Of a stretch of 64,000 nucleotides of DNA, positions 34,600 to 42,555 are shown piece after piece. The translations under genes and the position numbers were made by a program. The DNA comes from Methylobacterium brachythecii (GTDB lineage Bacteria > Pseudomonadota > Alphaproteobacteria > Rhizobiales > Beijerinckiaceae): assembly GCF_014196345.1 (NCBI RefSeq), contig NZ_JACIDN010000009.1, forward strand, positions 62,001 to 126,000, given 5' to 3'. Under the pieces are notes generated by a model, which ran no database searches, was not told the origin of the DNA, and saw nothing but the letters and a program-made list of their open reading frames with translations. Numbering within the stretch: the stretch's first letter is position 1; every line of letters starts with the position of its first letter.

Positions 34600-35094
34600 A
34601 TGGTCTCTCACAGCCGCGAGGCGTCCGCGCCGATCGATGCCGACGGCGCCCGCGTCCTCGTCATCGAGGCGCGCTTCTACGACGACGTCGCCGACGCCCT
34701 GCTCGACGGCGCCCGCCATGCCCTCGACGAGGCCGGCGCCGAGACCACGCTCGTCACCGTGCCGGGCGCGCTGGAGCTGCCCGCCGCCATCGCCATCCTG
34801 GTCGATTCCGCCAAGCGCGCCGAGCAGCCCTACGACGCCGTCGTGGCGCTGGGCTGCGTCATCCGCGGCGAGACGAGCCACTACGACACCGTCGCCAACG
34901 AGAGCGCGCGCGGCCTGATGGATCTGTCGGTGACGGAGCGCCTGCCCCTCGGCAACGGCATCCTCACCGTCGAGAACCACGAGCAGGCCATGGCTCGCGC
35001 CCGGCGCGAGGAGATGGACAAGGGCGGCGGCGCGGCGCGCGCGGCCCTCACCGTGCTGGCGCTGAAGCGCCAGGCCGCGGAGCAGGCCCGATGA
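34600..35094 (+). CDS. ribH: 6,7-dimethyl-8-ribityllumazine synthase
   Basis: Condenses 5-amino-6-ribitylaminouracil with dihydroxybutanone phosphate, the penultimate riboflavin step; forms pentamers or icosahedra. 164 residues. Seen: VLVIEARFYDDVADALLDGARHAL, VTVPGALELPAAIAI, VVALGCVIRGETSHYDTVANESARGLMDLS with the catalytic His, and LPLGNGILTVENHEQAMARA. ATG 34600 is the likeliest start; a GTG at 34552 would add 16 residues. The stop overlaps the nusB start (ATGA), so the two are translationally coupled. Confidence 0.95.
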   Translation: MVSHSREASAPIDADGARVLVIEARFYDDVADALLDGARHALDEAGAETTLVTVPGALELPAAIAILVDSAKRAEQPYDAVVALGCVIRGETSHYDTVANESARGLMDLSVTERLPLGNGILTVENHEQAMARARREEMDKGGGAARAALTVLALKRQAAEQAR

Positions 35095-35600
35095 GCCCAT
35101 CTCCGCAGGACAAGAAAATGGCACCCCAGGCCAAATCCGAGCGCAGCGGCGCCCGCCTCGCCGTGGTGCAGGCCCTCTACGAGATGGAAATCTCGGGCAA
35201 GGGCACCATCGAGGCGCTGGCCGAGTTCGAGGCCTTCTGGATCGGCAGCGAGGTCGAGGGCATCGTCCACCCGCCGGCCGACGCCACATTCTTCCGCGAC
35301 CTGCTGCGCGGCACGGTCGACCAGCAGCGCGAGATCGATCCCGTGCTCGACAAGGCTTTGGTCAAGGGCTGGCCCCTGAAGCGCATCGAGGCGGTGCTGC
35401 GCGCCATCCTGCGCGCCGGCGCCTACGAGTTGATGTTCCGCCGTGACGTGCCCGCCCGCTCGGCCATCTCCGAATACGTCGACGTGGCCCACAGCTTCTA
35501 CGAAGGCGACGAGCCCGGTCTCGTCAACGGCGTCCTCGACCGCGTCGCCCGCGACGTGCGCGCCGAAGAGCTGGCCATGCCTGCCGGCCGCCAGGGGTGA
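35091..35600 (+). CDS. nusB: Transcription antitermination factor NusB
   Basis: RNA-binding protein of the rRNA antitermination complex (with NusE/S10). 169 residues; SERSGARLAVVQALYEMEISGKGTIEALAEF is the typical helical opening, followed by DLLRGTVDQQREIDPVLDKAL, LKRIEAVLRAILRAGAYELMFR and PARSAISEYVDVAHSFYEGDEPGLVNGVLDRVAR. The start overlaps the ribH stop and the stop overlaps the thiL GTG start, a tight coupled operon seen widely in alphaproteobacteria. Confidence 0.96.
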   Translation: MSPSPQDKKMAPQAKSERSGARLAVVQALYEMEISGKGTIEALAEFEAFWIGSEVEGIVHPPADATFFRDLLRGTVDQQREIDPVLDKALVKGWPLKRIEAVLRAILRAGAYELMFRRDVPARSAISEYVDVAHSFYEGDEPGLVNGVLDRVARDVRAEELAMPAGRQG

Positions 35601-36577
35601 CGGAGACGCGCGCCGGCGAGGAGGCGCTGATCGCGCGCTATTTCGCGCCGCTCGCCGGCCCCGGCGCCGAGGGACTTCGCGACGATGCGGCAAGCCTGAC
35701 GCCGAGCCCCGGCCACGACCTCGTCGTCACGGTCGACGCCATCGTCGCAGGCATCCACTACTTCCCCGACGACCTGCCGGCTTCCATTGCCCGCAAGGCG
35801 CTCGGCGTGAACCTGTCCGACCTCGCGGCCAAGGGCGCGCGCCCGTGCGGCTTCTTGCTCACCCTGGCTCTGCCCGACGACTGGACGGAGGCGTGGCTCG
35901 CCGGCTTCTCTGAGGGCCTGCGCGAGGCGAGCGAGGCCTTCGGTTGCCCGCTGCTCGGCGGCGATACGACGAGGGCAGGGGGCGCTATGCTCCTCTCGGT
36001 GACGGTGTTCGGCGAGGTTCCGAGCGGCACGATGGTGCGGCGTCAGGGCGCGCAGGCGGGCGACCGGCTCTGCGTCAGCGGCACGATCGGCGATGCGGCG
36101 CTCGGGCTCGTGATCCAGGGCGCGGCGGCGCCTGCGCTCGATGTCGACAGCCGGGCCGTGCTCATCGACCGCTATCGCCATCCGCAACCACGCCTCGCGC
36201 TGGCGTCGGCCCTGCGCCGGCATGCTCGCGCGGCGATGGACGTCTCCGACGGGCTCGTGGGCGATCTCGGCAAGATGCTCGGGGGAGGGGTGACGGCACG
36301 GGTCAGGGTCGCAGACGTGCCGCTGTCACCTGCCGCCCGGCAGGCGCTTCTCCTCGACCCGGCGCTGCTCGCCACCGCACTCACCGGTGGCGACGATTAC
36401 GAGGTGCTGTGCGCAGTGCCGCCCAAAAACCTCGACGACTTCCGGGCCGAGGCGCGAGAGGCCGGAGTTGCGGTCACGGAGATCGGTACGATCGAGGCCG
36501 GGGAGGGGCCTCCGGTCTTTGTCGGTCCGAACGACTCGGCGCAGGCCTTCGCGCGTGGTTCGTTCAGCCACTTTTGA
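35597..36577 (+). CDS. thiL: Thiamine-monophosphate kinase
   Basis: ATP-dependent phosphorylation of thiamine monophosphate to the active cofactor thiamine diphosphate. 326 residues of the PurM/ThiL fold. Seen: LRDDAASLTPSPGHDLVVTVDAIVAGIHY, ARKALGVNLSDLAAKGARPCGFLLTLALP, GCPLLGGDTTRAGG, GTIGDAALGL, AMDVSDGLVGDLGKML and LTGGDDYEVLCAVP, which carry the Mg-ATP binding aspartates. GTG start at 35597 overlaps nusB. Ends 11 bases before a large inverted repeat that likely terminates the operon. Confidence 0.96.
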   Translation: MTETRAGEEALIARYFAPLAGPGAEGLRDDAASLTPSPGHDLVVTVDAIVAGIHYFPDDLPASIARKALGVNLSDLAAKGARPCGFLLTLALPDDWTEAWLAGFSEGLREASEAFGCPLLGGDTTRAGGAMLLSVTVFGEVPSGTMVRRQGAQAGDRLCVSGTIGDAALGLVIQGAAAPALDVDSRAVLIDRYRHPQPRLALASALRRHARAAMDVSDGLVGDLGKMLGGGVTARVRVADVPLSPAARQALLLDPALLATALTGGDDYEVLCAVPPKNLDDFRAEAREAGVAVTEIGTIEAGEGPPVFVGPNDSAQAFARGSFSHF

Positions 36578-36587
36578 CCGATGCCTC

Positions 36588-36635
36588 GACCGTCATTCCG
36601 GCGCTCGCCGCAGGCGAGAGCCCGGAATGACGGTC
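36588..36635. repeat. Palindromic intergenic element, probable bidirectional terminator
   Basis: A long hairpin: arm GACCGTCATTCCGG (36588-36601) and its complement CCGGAATGACGGTC (36622-36635), with an inner GC-rich stem (GCTCGCC / GGCGAGAGC with one bulged base). It fills the gap between convergent thiL and the DUF1989 gene and abuts the latter's stop codon. The CGTCATTCCGG...CCGGAATGACG core is like dispersed palindromic repeats of alphaproteobacterial genomes; only one copy is in this window. Confidence 0.75.
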
Positions 36636-37265
36636 TTAGAAATTCGAAGGCAGTGAAGCCGAACCGCTTCGCGTGATCTCGTAGTGGATCGGCTTGAAGC
36701 TGCCGCCGTTCGATTGCAGCGCCGAGCAGGCGGTGAGCCCGATGATCAGGTCCATCTCCGCCTCGAACACGATGCGGTCCCCCGCCCTGCTCAACGGCGG
36801 CTCGACGGTGAAGGCACCCGTAGCGGCATCGATCGGGACGTTCATGAAGCAGTTGAAGGCCACCGGAATGGCATCCGGCCCGATGCCGAAGGGCGCCAGC
36901 GCCGCGGCGAGGTTGCCGAAGCAGCCGCGGTGAGGATCGGCATCGCCGTAGATGATGCGAAACGTGTCGGCCGAGCATGGCGTGAGCAGGAAGTCATGCC
37001 GGCCCACCGTGTCCTCGACGATGCGCAGCAGCACGTTGGAGCGGTTGGAGTAGAGCGGATCGCCGGTCGTCAGGTAGATCCGGCTCGCATAGTCGAGGGT
37101 GCGGCCGGACGAGATCACCTCGCCGACGTCGTGGCGGTTGTAGGCGAGGAGGTCGGCCACCTGCTCACCGCACGGATCGATCACGCTCAACCGGTCGCCC
37201 TTGGCCAGGGTGAAGGCCGTCCCGGAGCGGGGAGGGATCTCGCGGTGGCGGCATTCAGCGGCCAT
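36636..37265 (-). CDS. DUF1989 (urea carboxylase-associated family) protein
   Basis: A 209-residue cytosolic protein of the DUF1989 family, some members of which accompany urea/guanidine carboxylase genes. Seen: GTAFTLAKGDRLSVIDPCGEQVADLLAYN with the conserved Asp-Pro-Cys-Gly, SSGRTLDYASRIYLTTGDPLYSNRSNVLLRIVEDTVGRHDFLLTPCS, RGCFGNLAAAL, and PVAFNCFMNVPID. The conserved Cys/His/Asp residues suggest a metal or small-molecule site. Its start overlaps the 3' end of the YqcI/YcgG gene by 11 bases, so they are co-translated. No urea carboxylase is in this window. ATG at 37265 with AAGGAAG upstream. Confidence 0.85.
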   Translation of the reverse strand: MAAECRHREIPPRSGTAFTLAKGDRLSVIDPCGEQVADLLAYNRHDVGEVISSGRTLDYASRIYLTTGDPLYSNRSNVLLRIVEDTVGRHDFLLTPCSADTFRIIYGDADPHRGCFGNLAAALAPFGIGPDAIPVAFNCFMNVPIDAATGAFTVEPPLSRAGDRIVFEAEMDLIIGLTACSALQSNGGSFKPIHYEITRSGSASLPSNF

Positions 37266-37956
37266 CGAGCGCAGCTTCCTTGGCGCGGCCCTGGAACGGA
37301 CATTTCCAGGATTCGTCGACCGCCCGGCCGCTATACTGGCGCGCCTCCGAAGCCTCGCCATGGCGAGCGAGCATCGGGTTGGTCGAGCCGGCAAACGCCT
37401 CGTCCCGTTCTAGGATCGAGCTGCGCAGGGTCTCGTAGCGGCCCTCCTCGCGCAGTTGCTCGAACTGGGCATGCAGGTTGAAGACAAGGGCCGGCGACGA
37501 AAACCGCCGTGCCGGCCGGCTCGCCCGCGGGTGGAGCCCGACGATGAAGAAGGCCTCGCCACCGAAGCTCAACGAGAAATGCGGGTTGCCCGGGTCGCCA
37601 TTCACCCGCTCGTCGAGGGGCTGACCGAGCCATGAATCCTTGTCGGACAACGACTGCGCGCGGCTCCAGAGGTGATGCTCGAAGGCCTCCTCGGAGAGAT
37701 CGTCCGGCCCCTCGAACACCACCACGAAGCTCTGGAACAGAGTCGGGTCGCGGCGGTAGCGCGCGATGAAGGCCAGCAATGCCGGGTAGATCCGCATGTC
37801 GTCCCAGCCCGAGGTGATGTCGCGGGCCACCACGACTTTCATGCGCCCCTTTGCGGCCGCGGATTTCGCGCCGACGCAGGGGAAGGGCTTGCTGCCGATG
37901 AAGTCGCGGAACGCGCGGGCCTGCGCATGGTCGTGGTCGTTGCGGGGAAACTGCAT
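37255..37956 (-). CDS. YqcI/YcgG family protein (GntA-like heme-dependent N-hydroxylase family)
   Basis: A 233-residue protein of the YqcI/YcgG family. One member, GntA of guanitoxin synthesis, is a heme-dependent enzyme that hydroxylates a guanidine nitrogen. Seen: FRDFIGSKPFPCVGAKSAAAKGRMKVVV, the WSRAQSLSDKDSWLGQPLDERVNGDPGNPHFSLSFGGEAFFIVGLHPRASRPARRF core with conserved His, and the C-terminal NPMLARHG...WKCPFQG with a Cys-Pro-Phe motif. ATG 37956 is chosen; a GTG at 38013 in frame is possible. It overlaps the DUF1989 gene. A role with guanidino compounds is inference from family only. Confidence 0.82.
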   Translation of the reverse strand: MQFPRNDHDHAQARAFRDFIGSKPFPCVGAKSAAAKGRMKVVVARDITSGWDDMRIYPALLAFIARYRRDPTLFQSFVVVFEGPDDLSEEAFEHHLWSRAQSLSDKDSWLGQPLDERVNGDPGNPHFSLSFGGEAFFIVGLHPRASRPARRFSSPALVFNLHAQFEQLREEGRYETLRSSILERDEAFAGSTNPMLARHGEASEARQYSGRAVDESWKCPFQGRAKEAALDGR

Positions 37957-38030
37957 CGAGGTCCGTGCTGGCGATCGGTCGGGGAGGGGCTCTTGGGAGT
38001 CGTGCAACGACACCTGCCCAGTCGCGTTCC

Positions 38031-38064
38031 GATAAGGTCCGGTACCGAACAGGCCTTATCCACA
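38031..38064. promoter_or_regulatory. Inverted repeat and consensus DnaA box upstream of the YcgG-like gene
   Basis: GATAAGG (38031-38037) and CCTTATC (38054-38060) form a perfect 7-bp inverted repeat around a smaller palindrome CGGTACCG (38040-38047). The right arm runs into TTATCCACA (38056-38064), an exact DnaA box. It sits 75-110 bases upstream of the YcgG-like start and 68 bases past the Imm1-like stop, so it could be an operator or a transcript end. Confidence 0.4.
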
Positions 38065-38131
38065 GGACGCCGCGATGCCCGTCTGCCGGGCTTCCATTCG
38101 CGGCCACCGACGGGGCCTCGCCGACGACCTG

Positions 38132-38452
38132 CTACGCCTCGGGCTCCGCATCGTCGTGCCAGGCGATGAAGGGAGCCGGAGCGCCGGTGCTCCGGAAATG
38201 GTCGAGCGCGCGTTCAATCACCTCGACCGGATAGGTCCAGGATAGGGGATATTGGTCCCGCTGACCGTTCGACAGCGTGAAGTCGGCCAGCGCGTCGCCA
38301 GGGGCGTCATAGGCGGGATTGCGGGAGCTCAGGCCCGGATCGTCCGGTCCACGCAGGAACATCAGCCAGCCCCTGCCCCCGCTGATCAGCGCGCAGAGCC
38401 GCTCGCCACCCGCACCTTCGAGCCAGACCTCGCGGGATGATGGCTCGGGCAA
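38132..38452 (-). CDS. Imm1-like small protein (possible orphan immunity protein)
   Basis: A 106-residue acidic cytosolic protein. I see similarity in pattern to Imm1-type immunity proteins of polymorphic toxin systems: GGRGWLMFLRGPDDPGLSSRN, then LSNGQRDQYPLSWTYPVEVIERALDHFRSTGAPAPFIAWHDD, where a Pro-x-x-x-x-x-Pro segment, an amphipathic helix with a TG turn and a final Trp match the family ending. No toxin gene adjoins it. TTG start at 38452 with GGATGA upstream; the start is uncertain. It lies 20 bases after the lipoprotein gene of the Mla-type operon and might be read from that transcript. Confidence 0.55.
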   Translation of the reverse strand: MPEPSSREVWLEGAGGERLCALISGGRGWLMFLRGPDDPGLSSRNPAYDAPGDALADFTLSNGQRDQYPLSWTYPVEVIERALDHFRSTGAPAPFIAWHDDAEPEA

Positions 38453-38472
38453 GGCCCGGTCATCCGCTTCGA

Positions 38473-39105
38473 TCAGCGGCCCGAATTCACCCAGCGGACG
38501 ATGTCGACGAGCACCCGACCGAGAGCCGCATCGAGGCCGGCCGCGGCGTTGCCGGCATCGACTGCGGAGACCGGGACGCGGGCCGAGAACACACGGGCAT
38601 TGGCCACCCGACCGCTTCCCTCGGCGATCACCTTGACGGAGATGTCGACCACGGCCTCGCGGGAGCCGGCGGCGATGTCGAACTCACGGATCTCGCTGAC
38701 GAGCTGGTAGTCCGAGACCACCTTGTCGCCGGGGCGCGTCACCGAGCGCAGACGTCCGGAATTTTCGAGGCTCTGGATGATGCGCGTCTGGATCAGGCGC
38801 GGCAGCCGGTCCGACCACTGCCCTCCCCCGAGGAAGGACAGCGATCCGTTCGACTCGCGCACCAGAATGCGGTCGGCTTCGAGCGTCTGCAGGCCGATCG
38901 GCTCGGCGACGACGATCGAGCGCGACGCTCCGCCAGCGCGCGCGTTGCCGGGCGCGGCGGCGAGGTCGAAGGTCAGCGGGGTCGCCCCGCCCCCGCATCC
39001 GGCGAGCCCCGAAGCCAGGACGGCGACCAGCGCGAATCCGGCCGCACGCAGCCGCATCGGGCCACGGCGGAACGCCGAGAACGCGAAGGTCGAGGCCGTC
39101 GTCAT
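38473..39105 (-). CDS. ABC-type transport auxiliary lipoprotein (PqiC/MlaD-associated)
   Basis: A 210-residue lipoprotein of the ABC_trans_aux family that works with MCE-domain (MlaD-like) transporters. Signal peptide with lipobox LAGC (about residues 33-36), then PLTFDLAAAPGNARAGG, the core IVVAEPIGLQTLEADRILVRESNGSLSFLGGGQWSDRLPRLIQTRIIQSLENSG, and VVDISVKVIAEGSGRVANARVFSARVPV. It is the last gene of the mlaE-mlaF-mlaD run and probably sits in the inner leaflet of the outer membrane. ATG 39105 chosen; another ATG lies 18 bases upstream. Confidence 0.88.
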   Translation of the reverse strand: MTTASTFAFSAFRRGPMRLRAAGFALVAVLASGLAGCGGGATPLTFDLAAAPGNARAGGASRSIVVAEPIGLQTLEADRILVRESNGSLSFLGGGQWSDRLPRLIQTRIIQSLENSGRLRSVTRPGDKVVSDYQLVSEIREFDIAAGSREAVVDISVKVIAEGSGRVANARVFSARVPVSAVDAGNAAAGLDAALGRVLVDIVRWVNSGR

Positions 39106-39215
39106 GGGCGAGGTCGTCCACAATCCAAAGGCCGGGAAGGGCCCACACCACTAAAATACGTCAAAGCTTAGCTGGTGCCCGTGCGCCGCGGCACATTCGG
39201 CTACTGGCGCTGCAT

Positions 39216-40298
39216 TCACCGTCCACCGTTGTATTCCGGCAACGAGGGCTTTCCGCCAAAGATCACCTGGGACGGATCGCGCTCCAGACTCTTGGCGGCG
39301 CGGTTGAGGGTGTTCAACGTGCGCTGACCGTCCGTCGCCAAGGCCTCGACCTCGCGGCGGCTCGACCCGCTGAGGCGGGTCACGCTCGACGAGATGTTGG
39401 CGGTGCGCTTGTCGAGGTTTTCGGAGAGCAGGCGGAAGGCCTTGCCGGCGTCGCGCACCGAGACCGCGGCCTCACGGATCTCTGCGAAGGTCGAGGAGCC
39501 CTGCTCGCCCGAGGCCGAGCCGAGGAAGCCCTGCGCACCCTTCAGCACCGCGTCGATCTGGTCGGAGGCGGAGTTGAGCTTGGCCATCATCGCGCGGGCA
39601 TCGGTGAGGCCGGCCTCGATGTTCGGGCTCGAATTCGCCAGCGCCGTGGAGAAGCGGTCGACGTTGTCGATGACGCGGTTGAGCTTCTCACCGTCGATCG
39701 CCTTGACCAGGCCACCGATCGCCGGGCCTGCATCGGCGAGGGCCTTCGAGAAGGTGTCGACGTTCGCCAGCGTGCGGTTGATGGCGCCCTCGTTGCTCGA
39801 GATCACCTTGTCCAGGCGCGAGAGCATGTCGTCGGCCCGCTGCGCGATCTGGCGCGCGGCGGCCATCATGTCCTGGATGTCCGAGGAATCGGCGAAGATC
39901 GTCGGCATCGAGTCGCCGGAGGCCGGCTTCAGGGGCGGCGCATCGGCGCTGCCGCCGGAGAGCGAGATCTGCGAGACGCCGGTCAGCATCGCCGAGTCGA
40001 GACGGGCACGCGTGTCGGCGCGGAGCGGCGTCGAGGGCAGCACCTCGACGAGGGCCACCACCCGGCGCGGATCCTGCGGCAGCAGGCGCACATCCGTGGC
40101 CTCACCGACCTTGATGCCGTTGAACGACACGGTCGAGCCCTTGGCGAGGCCGCCGACGCTGCCGGAGAAGACGATGCGGAGTGCCTGGTTCGCGGCGCTG
40201 CGTGAGCCGCCGCTGAGCCAGAACGCGAAGCCGAAGCCGGCGAGCACGACTGCGATGGTAAAGGCGCCGATCAGCGCGTAGTTGGCGCGGGTCTCCAT
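39216..40298 (-). CDS. MlaD/MCE family substrate-binding protein
   Basis: A 360-residue periplasmic lipid-transfer subunit held by one N-terminal membrane helix (ALIGAFTIAVVLAGFGFAFWL, about 8-28). The MCE domain follows (about 38-120: ALRIVFSGSVGGLAKGSTVSFNGIKVGEATDVRL, VVALVEVLPSTPLRADTRARL, SMLTGVSQISLSGG). The long C-terminal region is helical coiled coil, as in MCE proteins forming needle- or syringe-like channels. It is 110 bases before the lipoprotein gene and 73 bases after the ATPase gene. Part of an Mla-type retrograde or anterograde phospholipid transport system. Confidence 0.94.
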   Translation of the reverse strand: METRANYALIGAFTIAVVLAGFGFAFWLSGGSRSAANQALRIVFSGSVGGLAKGSTVSFNGIKVGEATDVRLLPQDPRRVVALVEVLPSTPLRADTRARLDSAMLTGVSQISLSGGSADAPPLKPASGDSMPTIFADSSDIQDMMAAARQIAQRADDMLSRLDKVISSNEGAINRTLANVDTFSKALADAGPAIGGLVKAIDGEKLNRVIDNVDRFSTALANSSPNIEAGLTDARAMMAKLNSASDQIDAVLKGAQGFLGSASGEQGSSTFAEIREAAVSVRDAGKAFRLLSENLDKRTANISSSVTRLSGSSRREVEALATDGQRTLNTLNRAAKSLERDPSQVIFGGKPSLPEYNGGR

Positions 40299-40371
40299 CG
40301 GTCAGGCCTTCTCGCGATGAGCGGCAAAGGTTCTGTGCGGCATCGCACACGAGAGGGCGTAGGGCACAGGC

Positions 40372-41220
40372 TCAGGCATGGGCCACGCCCGGAGACGGCG
40401 CGCTGGAACGCGGGACGATCGCGCGGGCGCGCTTGCCGTGGAAATACGAGCGCAGCCACGGATTGTCGCTGGCCAGCATCGCCTCGATCGGCCCCTCGGC
40501 GATGATCTTGCCGTCGCCGAGCGCCGCGATGCGGTCGCAGGCCGTGTAAAGGCTGTCGAGGTCGTGCGTGACCATGAAGACGGTCAGGCCGAGCGTCTGC
40601 TTGAGGGTGGCGACGAGCTCGTCGAACTCGCCGGCGCCGATTGGATCGAGGCCGGAGGTCGGCTCGTCGAGAAAGAGGATCTCGGGGTCGAGCGCCAGAG
40701 AGCGGGCAAGGGCCGCGCGCTTGATCATGCCACCGGACAGCTCGGACGGGTACTTGTCCGCCGCGTCCGGCTTGAGGCCGACCATCTCGATCTTGAGGCG
40801 GGCGAACTCGTCGAGCAGGCGCTCGGACAGGTTCAGGTGCTCGCGCATCGGCATCTGGATGTTCTGCTTCACCGTGAGGCCGGAGAAGAGGGCGCCCTGC
40901 TGGAAGAGCACGCCCCAGCGCTTCTCCAGCTCGCGCCGGCGGTTCAGCGTCAGCCCGTCGACGTTCTCACCGAAGATCTCGATGGTGCCGGAGCGCTTCT
41001 GGATCAGGCCGAGAATGGTCCGGGTGAGCACCGACTTGCCCTGCCCCGAGGGGCCGACAAATCCCAAAATTTCGCCGCGCCAGATGTCAAGGTCGAGCCC
41101 CTTCATCACATTGCGCGCGCCGAAGCCCACCACGAGCTCGCGCACGCGGATGATGGCGTCCCGGCCCGGCTGGCGAGGCGATGAGGTCAAACGGCGTCCC
41201 GGTTCACATTCGGCGCGCAA
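40372..41220 (-). CDS. Mla-type ABC transporter ATP-binding protein
   Basis: Cytosolic ATPase of the lipid transport system, 282 residues. Walker A GPSGQGKS (about 54-61), the Q-loop region, signature LSGGMIKRAALARSLALDPEILFLDEPTSGLDP with Walker B, and THDLDSLYTACDRIAAL with the switch His. The VGLKPDAADKYPSELSGG segment is typical of MlaF/Ttg2A. The C-terminal end GKRARAIVPRSS is basic. TTG at 41220 is taken as start with GCGGAA upstream; the N-terminal 20 residues are not conserved, so the true start may be further in. It starts 14 bases after the permease stop. Confidence 0.93.
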   Translation of the reverse strand: MRAECEPGRRLTSSPRQPGRDAIIRVRELVVGFGARNVMKGLDLDIWRGEILGFVGPSGQGKSVLTRTILGLIQKRSGTIEIFGENVDGLTLNRRRELEKRWGVLFQQGALFSGLTVKQNIQMPMREHLNLSERLLDEFARLKIEMVGLKPDAADKYPSELSGGMIKRAALARSLALDPEILFLDEPTSGLDPIGAGEFDELVATLKQTLGLTVFMVTHDLDSLYTACDRIAALGDGKIIAEGPIEAMLASDNPWLRSYFHGKRARAIVPRSSAPSPGVAHA

Positions 41221-41234
41221 GGCGCTGATTCCGC

Positions 41235-42380
41235 TCAGAATTCGATCGCGGCGAAGAACACCGCGAACAATCCATCAAGCACGATGACCATGAAGATAGA
41301 CTTGACGACTGAGGCGGTGACGTGGCGCCCGAGCGACTCCGCCGAGCCCTCCACAGCGAAGCCCTCGATCGTCGCGATGATGCCGATGGTCAGCGCCATG
41401 AACGGCGCCTTGGCGAGGCCGACCCAGAGATGGTGCTCCGACACCGCCGCCTGCAGGCGCGAGAGGAACCCCTCCGAGGTCAGCCCGCCATAGATCATCG
41501 CCGTGACGCCGCCGCCGGCGAGCGCCGCGAGATTGGCGAGAAAGGCGAGGATCGGCAGGCCGATCATCAGCGCCAAGATACGGGGAACGATCAGGATTTC
41601 GATCGGATCGAGGCCCATGACGCGCAACGCGTCGACCTCTTCCCGCATGCGCATCGAGCCGATTTCGGCGGTGAAGGCCGAGCCGGAGCGGCCCGCCACC
41701 ATGATCGAGGTGAGGAGCACGCCGAGTTCGCGCAGCACCAGGATGCCGATGAGGTTCACCACGAAACTCTGCGCGCCGAAGCGCTGGAGCTGGATGATGC
41801 CCTGCTGGGCAACGATGCCACCGACGAGGAAGGAAATCAGCGCGATGATCGGCACGCCGCGATAGGCGATGGCCTCGAGCTGGTTGACCAAAGCGGTGAA
41901 ACGGAAGCTCGACGGGCGCCGCGCAACCCGGCCGATCGCAGCCACGACTTCGCCCAAAAACGACACACCGGCAAGCACTTGGCGGCCGCCGACGACCATG
42001 TTGCGGCCGATCCCGTCGAGCATTCCGAAGACGCGGCCGACGCGGGGAACCGCTGGCGGCTCGACCGGCCGCAGCGCGACCTCCCCGAGCAGAATCCTGT
42101 GTTCCGCCCGTGGGTTGGCATAGGCCATCTGCCCGCCCGCAGCCTCGATCTCGGCCCGCGTCCGCTCCAGCACCCAGGCCCCGAGCGTGTCGAGCCGGAC
42201 GATCCCGGCGAGGTCGATCAGAATTGGATTCGCCTTTCCCTGCAAGGCGATGGCAGCCGCGGCGCGCTCGACGGCGGGGCCCTGGTCGGCGGTCCAGCGG
42301 CCCGTAAGCGCGATCGTGCCGCCCGCGCCGGGCGTGGCGCCGGCGGCATCGGGACGGGCTGTGCCGGCTTCGATCAGCAC
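41235..42380 (-). CDS. MlaE-type ABC transporter permease with N-terminal STAS domain
   Basis: Membrane subunit of the lipid transport system, 381 residues. An N-terminal STAS-like domain (about 20-105: IALTGRWTADQGPAVERAA, ILIDLAGIVRLDTLGAWVLERT) takes the place of a separate MlaB. The MlaE domain follows with about five helices: YRGVPIIALISFLVGGIVAQQG, NLIGILVLRELGVLLTSIMVAGRSGSAFTAEIGSMRMREEVDALRVMGLDPI (the family signature, given in parts) and EGFAVEGSAESLGRHVTASVVKSIFMVI. GTG start at 42380 has GGAGACC upstream. First gene of the four-gene minus-strand operon. Confidence 0.94.
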   Translation of the reverse strand: MLIEAGTARPDAAGATPGAGGTIALTGRWTADQGPAVERAAAAIALQGKANPILIDLAGIVRLDTLGAWVLERTRAEIEAAGGQMAYANPRAEHRILLGEVALRPVEPPAVPRVGRVFGMLDGIGRNMVVGGRQVLAGVSFLGEVVAAIGRVARRPSSFRFTALVNQLEAIAYRGVPIIALISFLVGGIVAQQGIIQLQRFGAQSFVVNLIGILVLRELGVLLTSIMVAGRSGSAFTAEIGSMRMREEVDALRVMGLDPIEILIVPRILALMIGLPILAFLANLAALAGGGVTAMIYGGLTSEGFLSRLQAAVSEHHLWVGLAKAPFMALTIGIIATIEGFAVEGSAESLGRHVTASVVKSIFMVIVLDGLFAVFFAAIEF

Positions 42381-42555
42381 GGAAAACGGTCTCCAGAATC
42401 CGTCCCGGGGACGGGAATGCCCTGCACCTTGAGGTCAACATGGTGACCAAAGCGTGTCTTCCCCGGCAGCCGGCCCATGCTGACGGCGGTGCTCACGCAC
42501 GCCACGCACACGCCGAACATGGCGCGCATGCGCATCCGCGCGCTCATCCGGAGCA

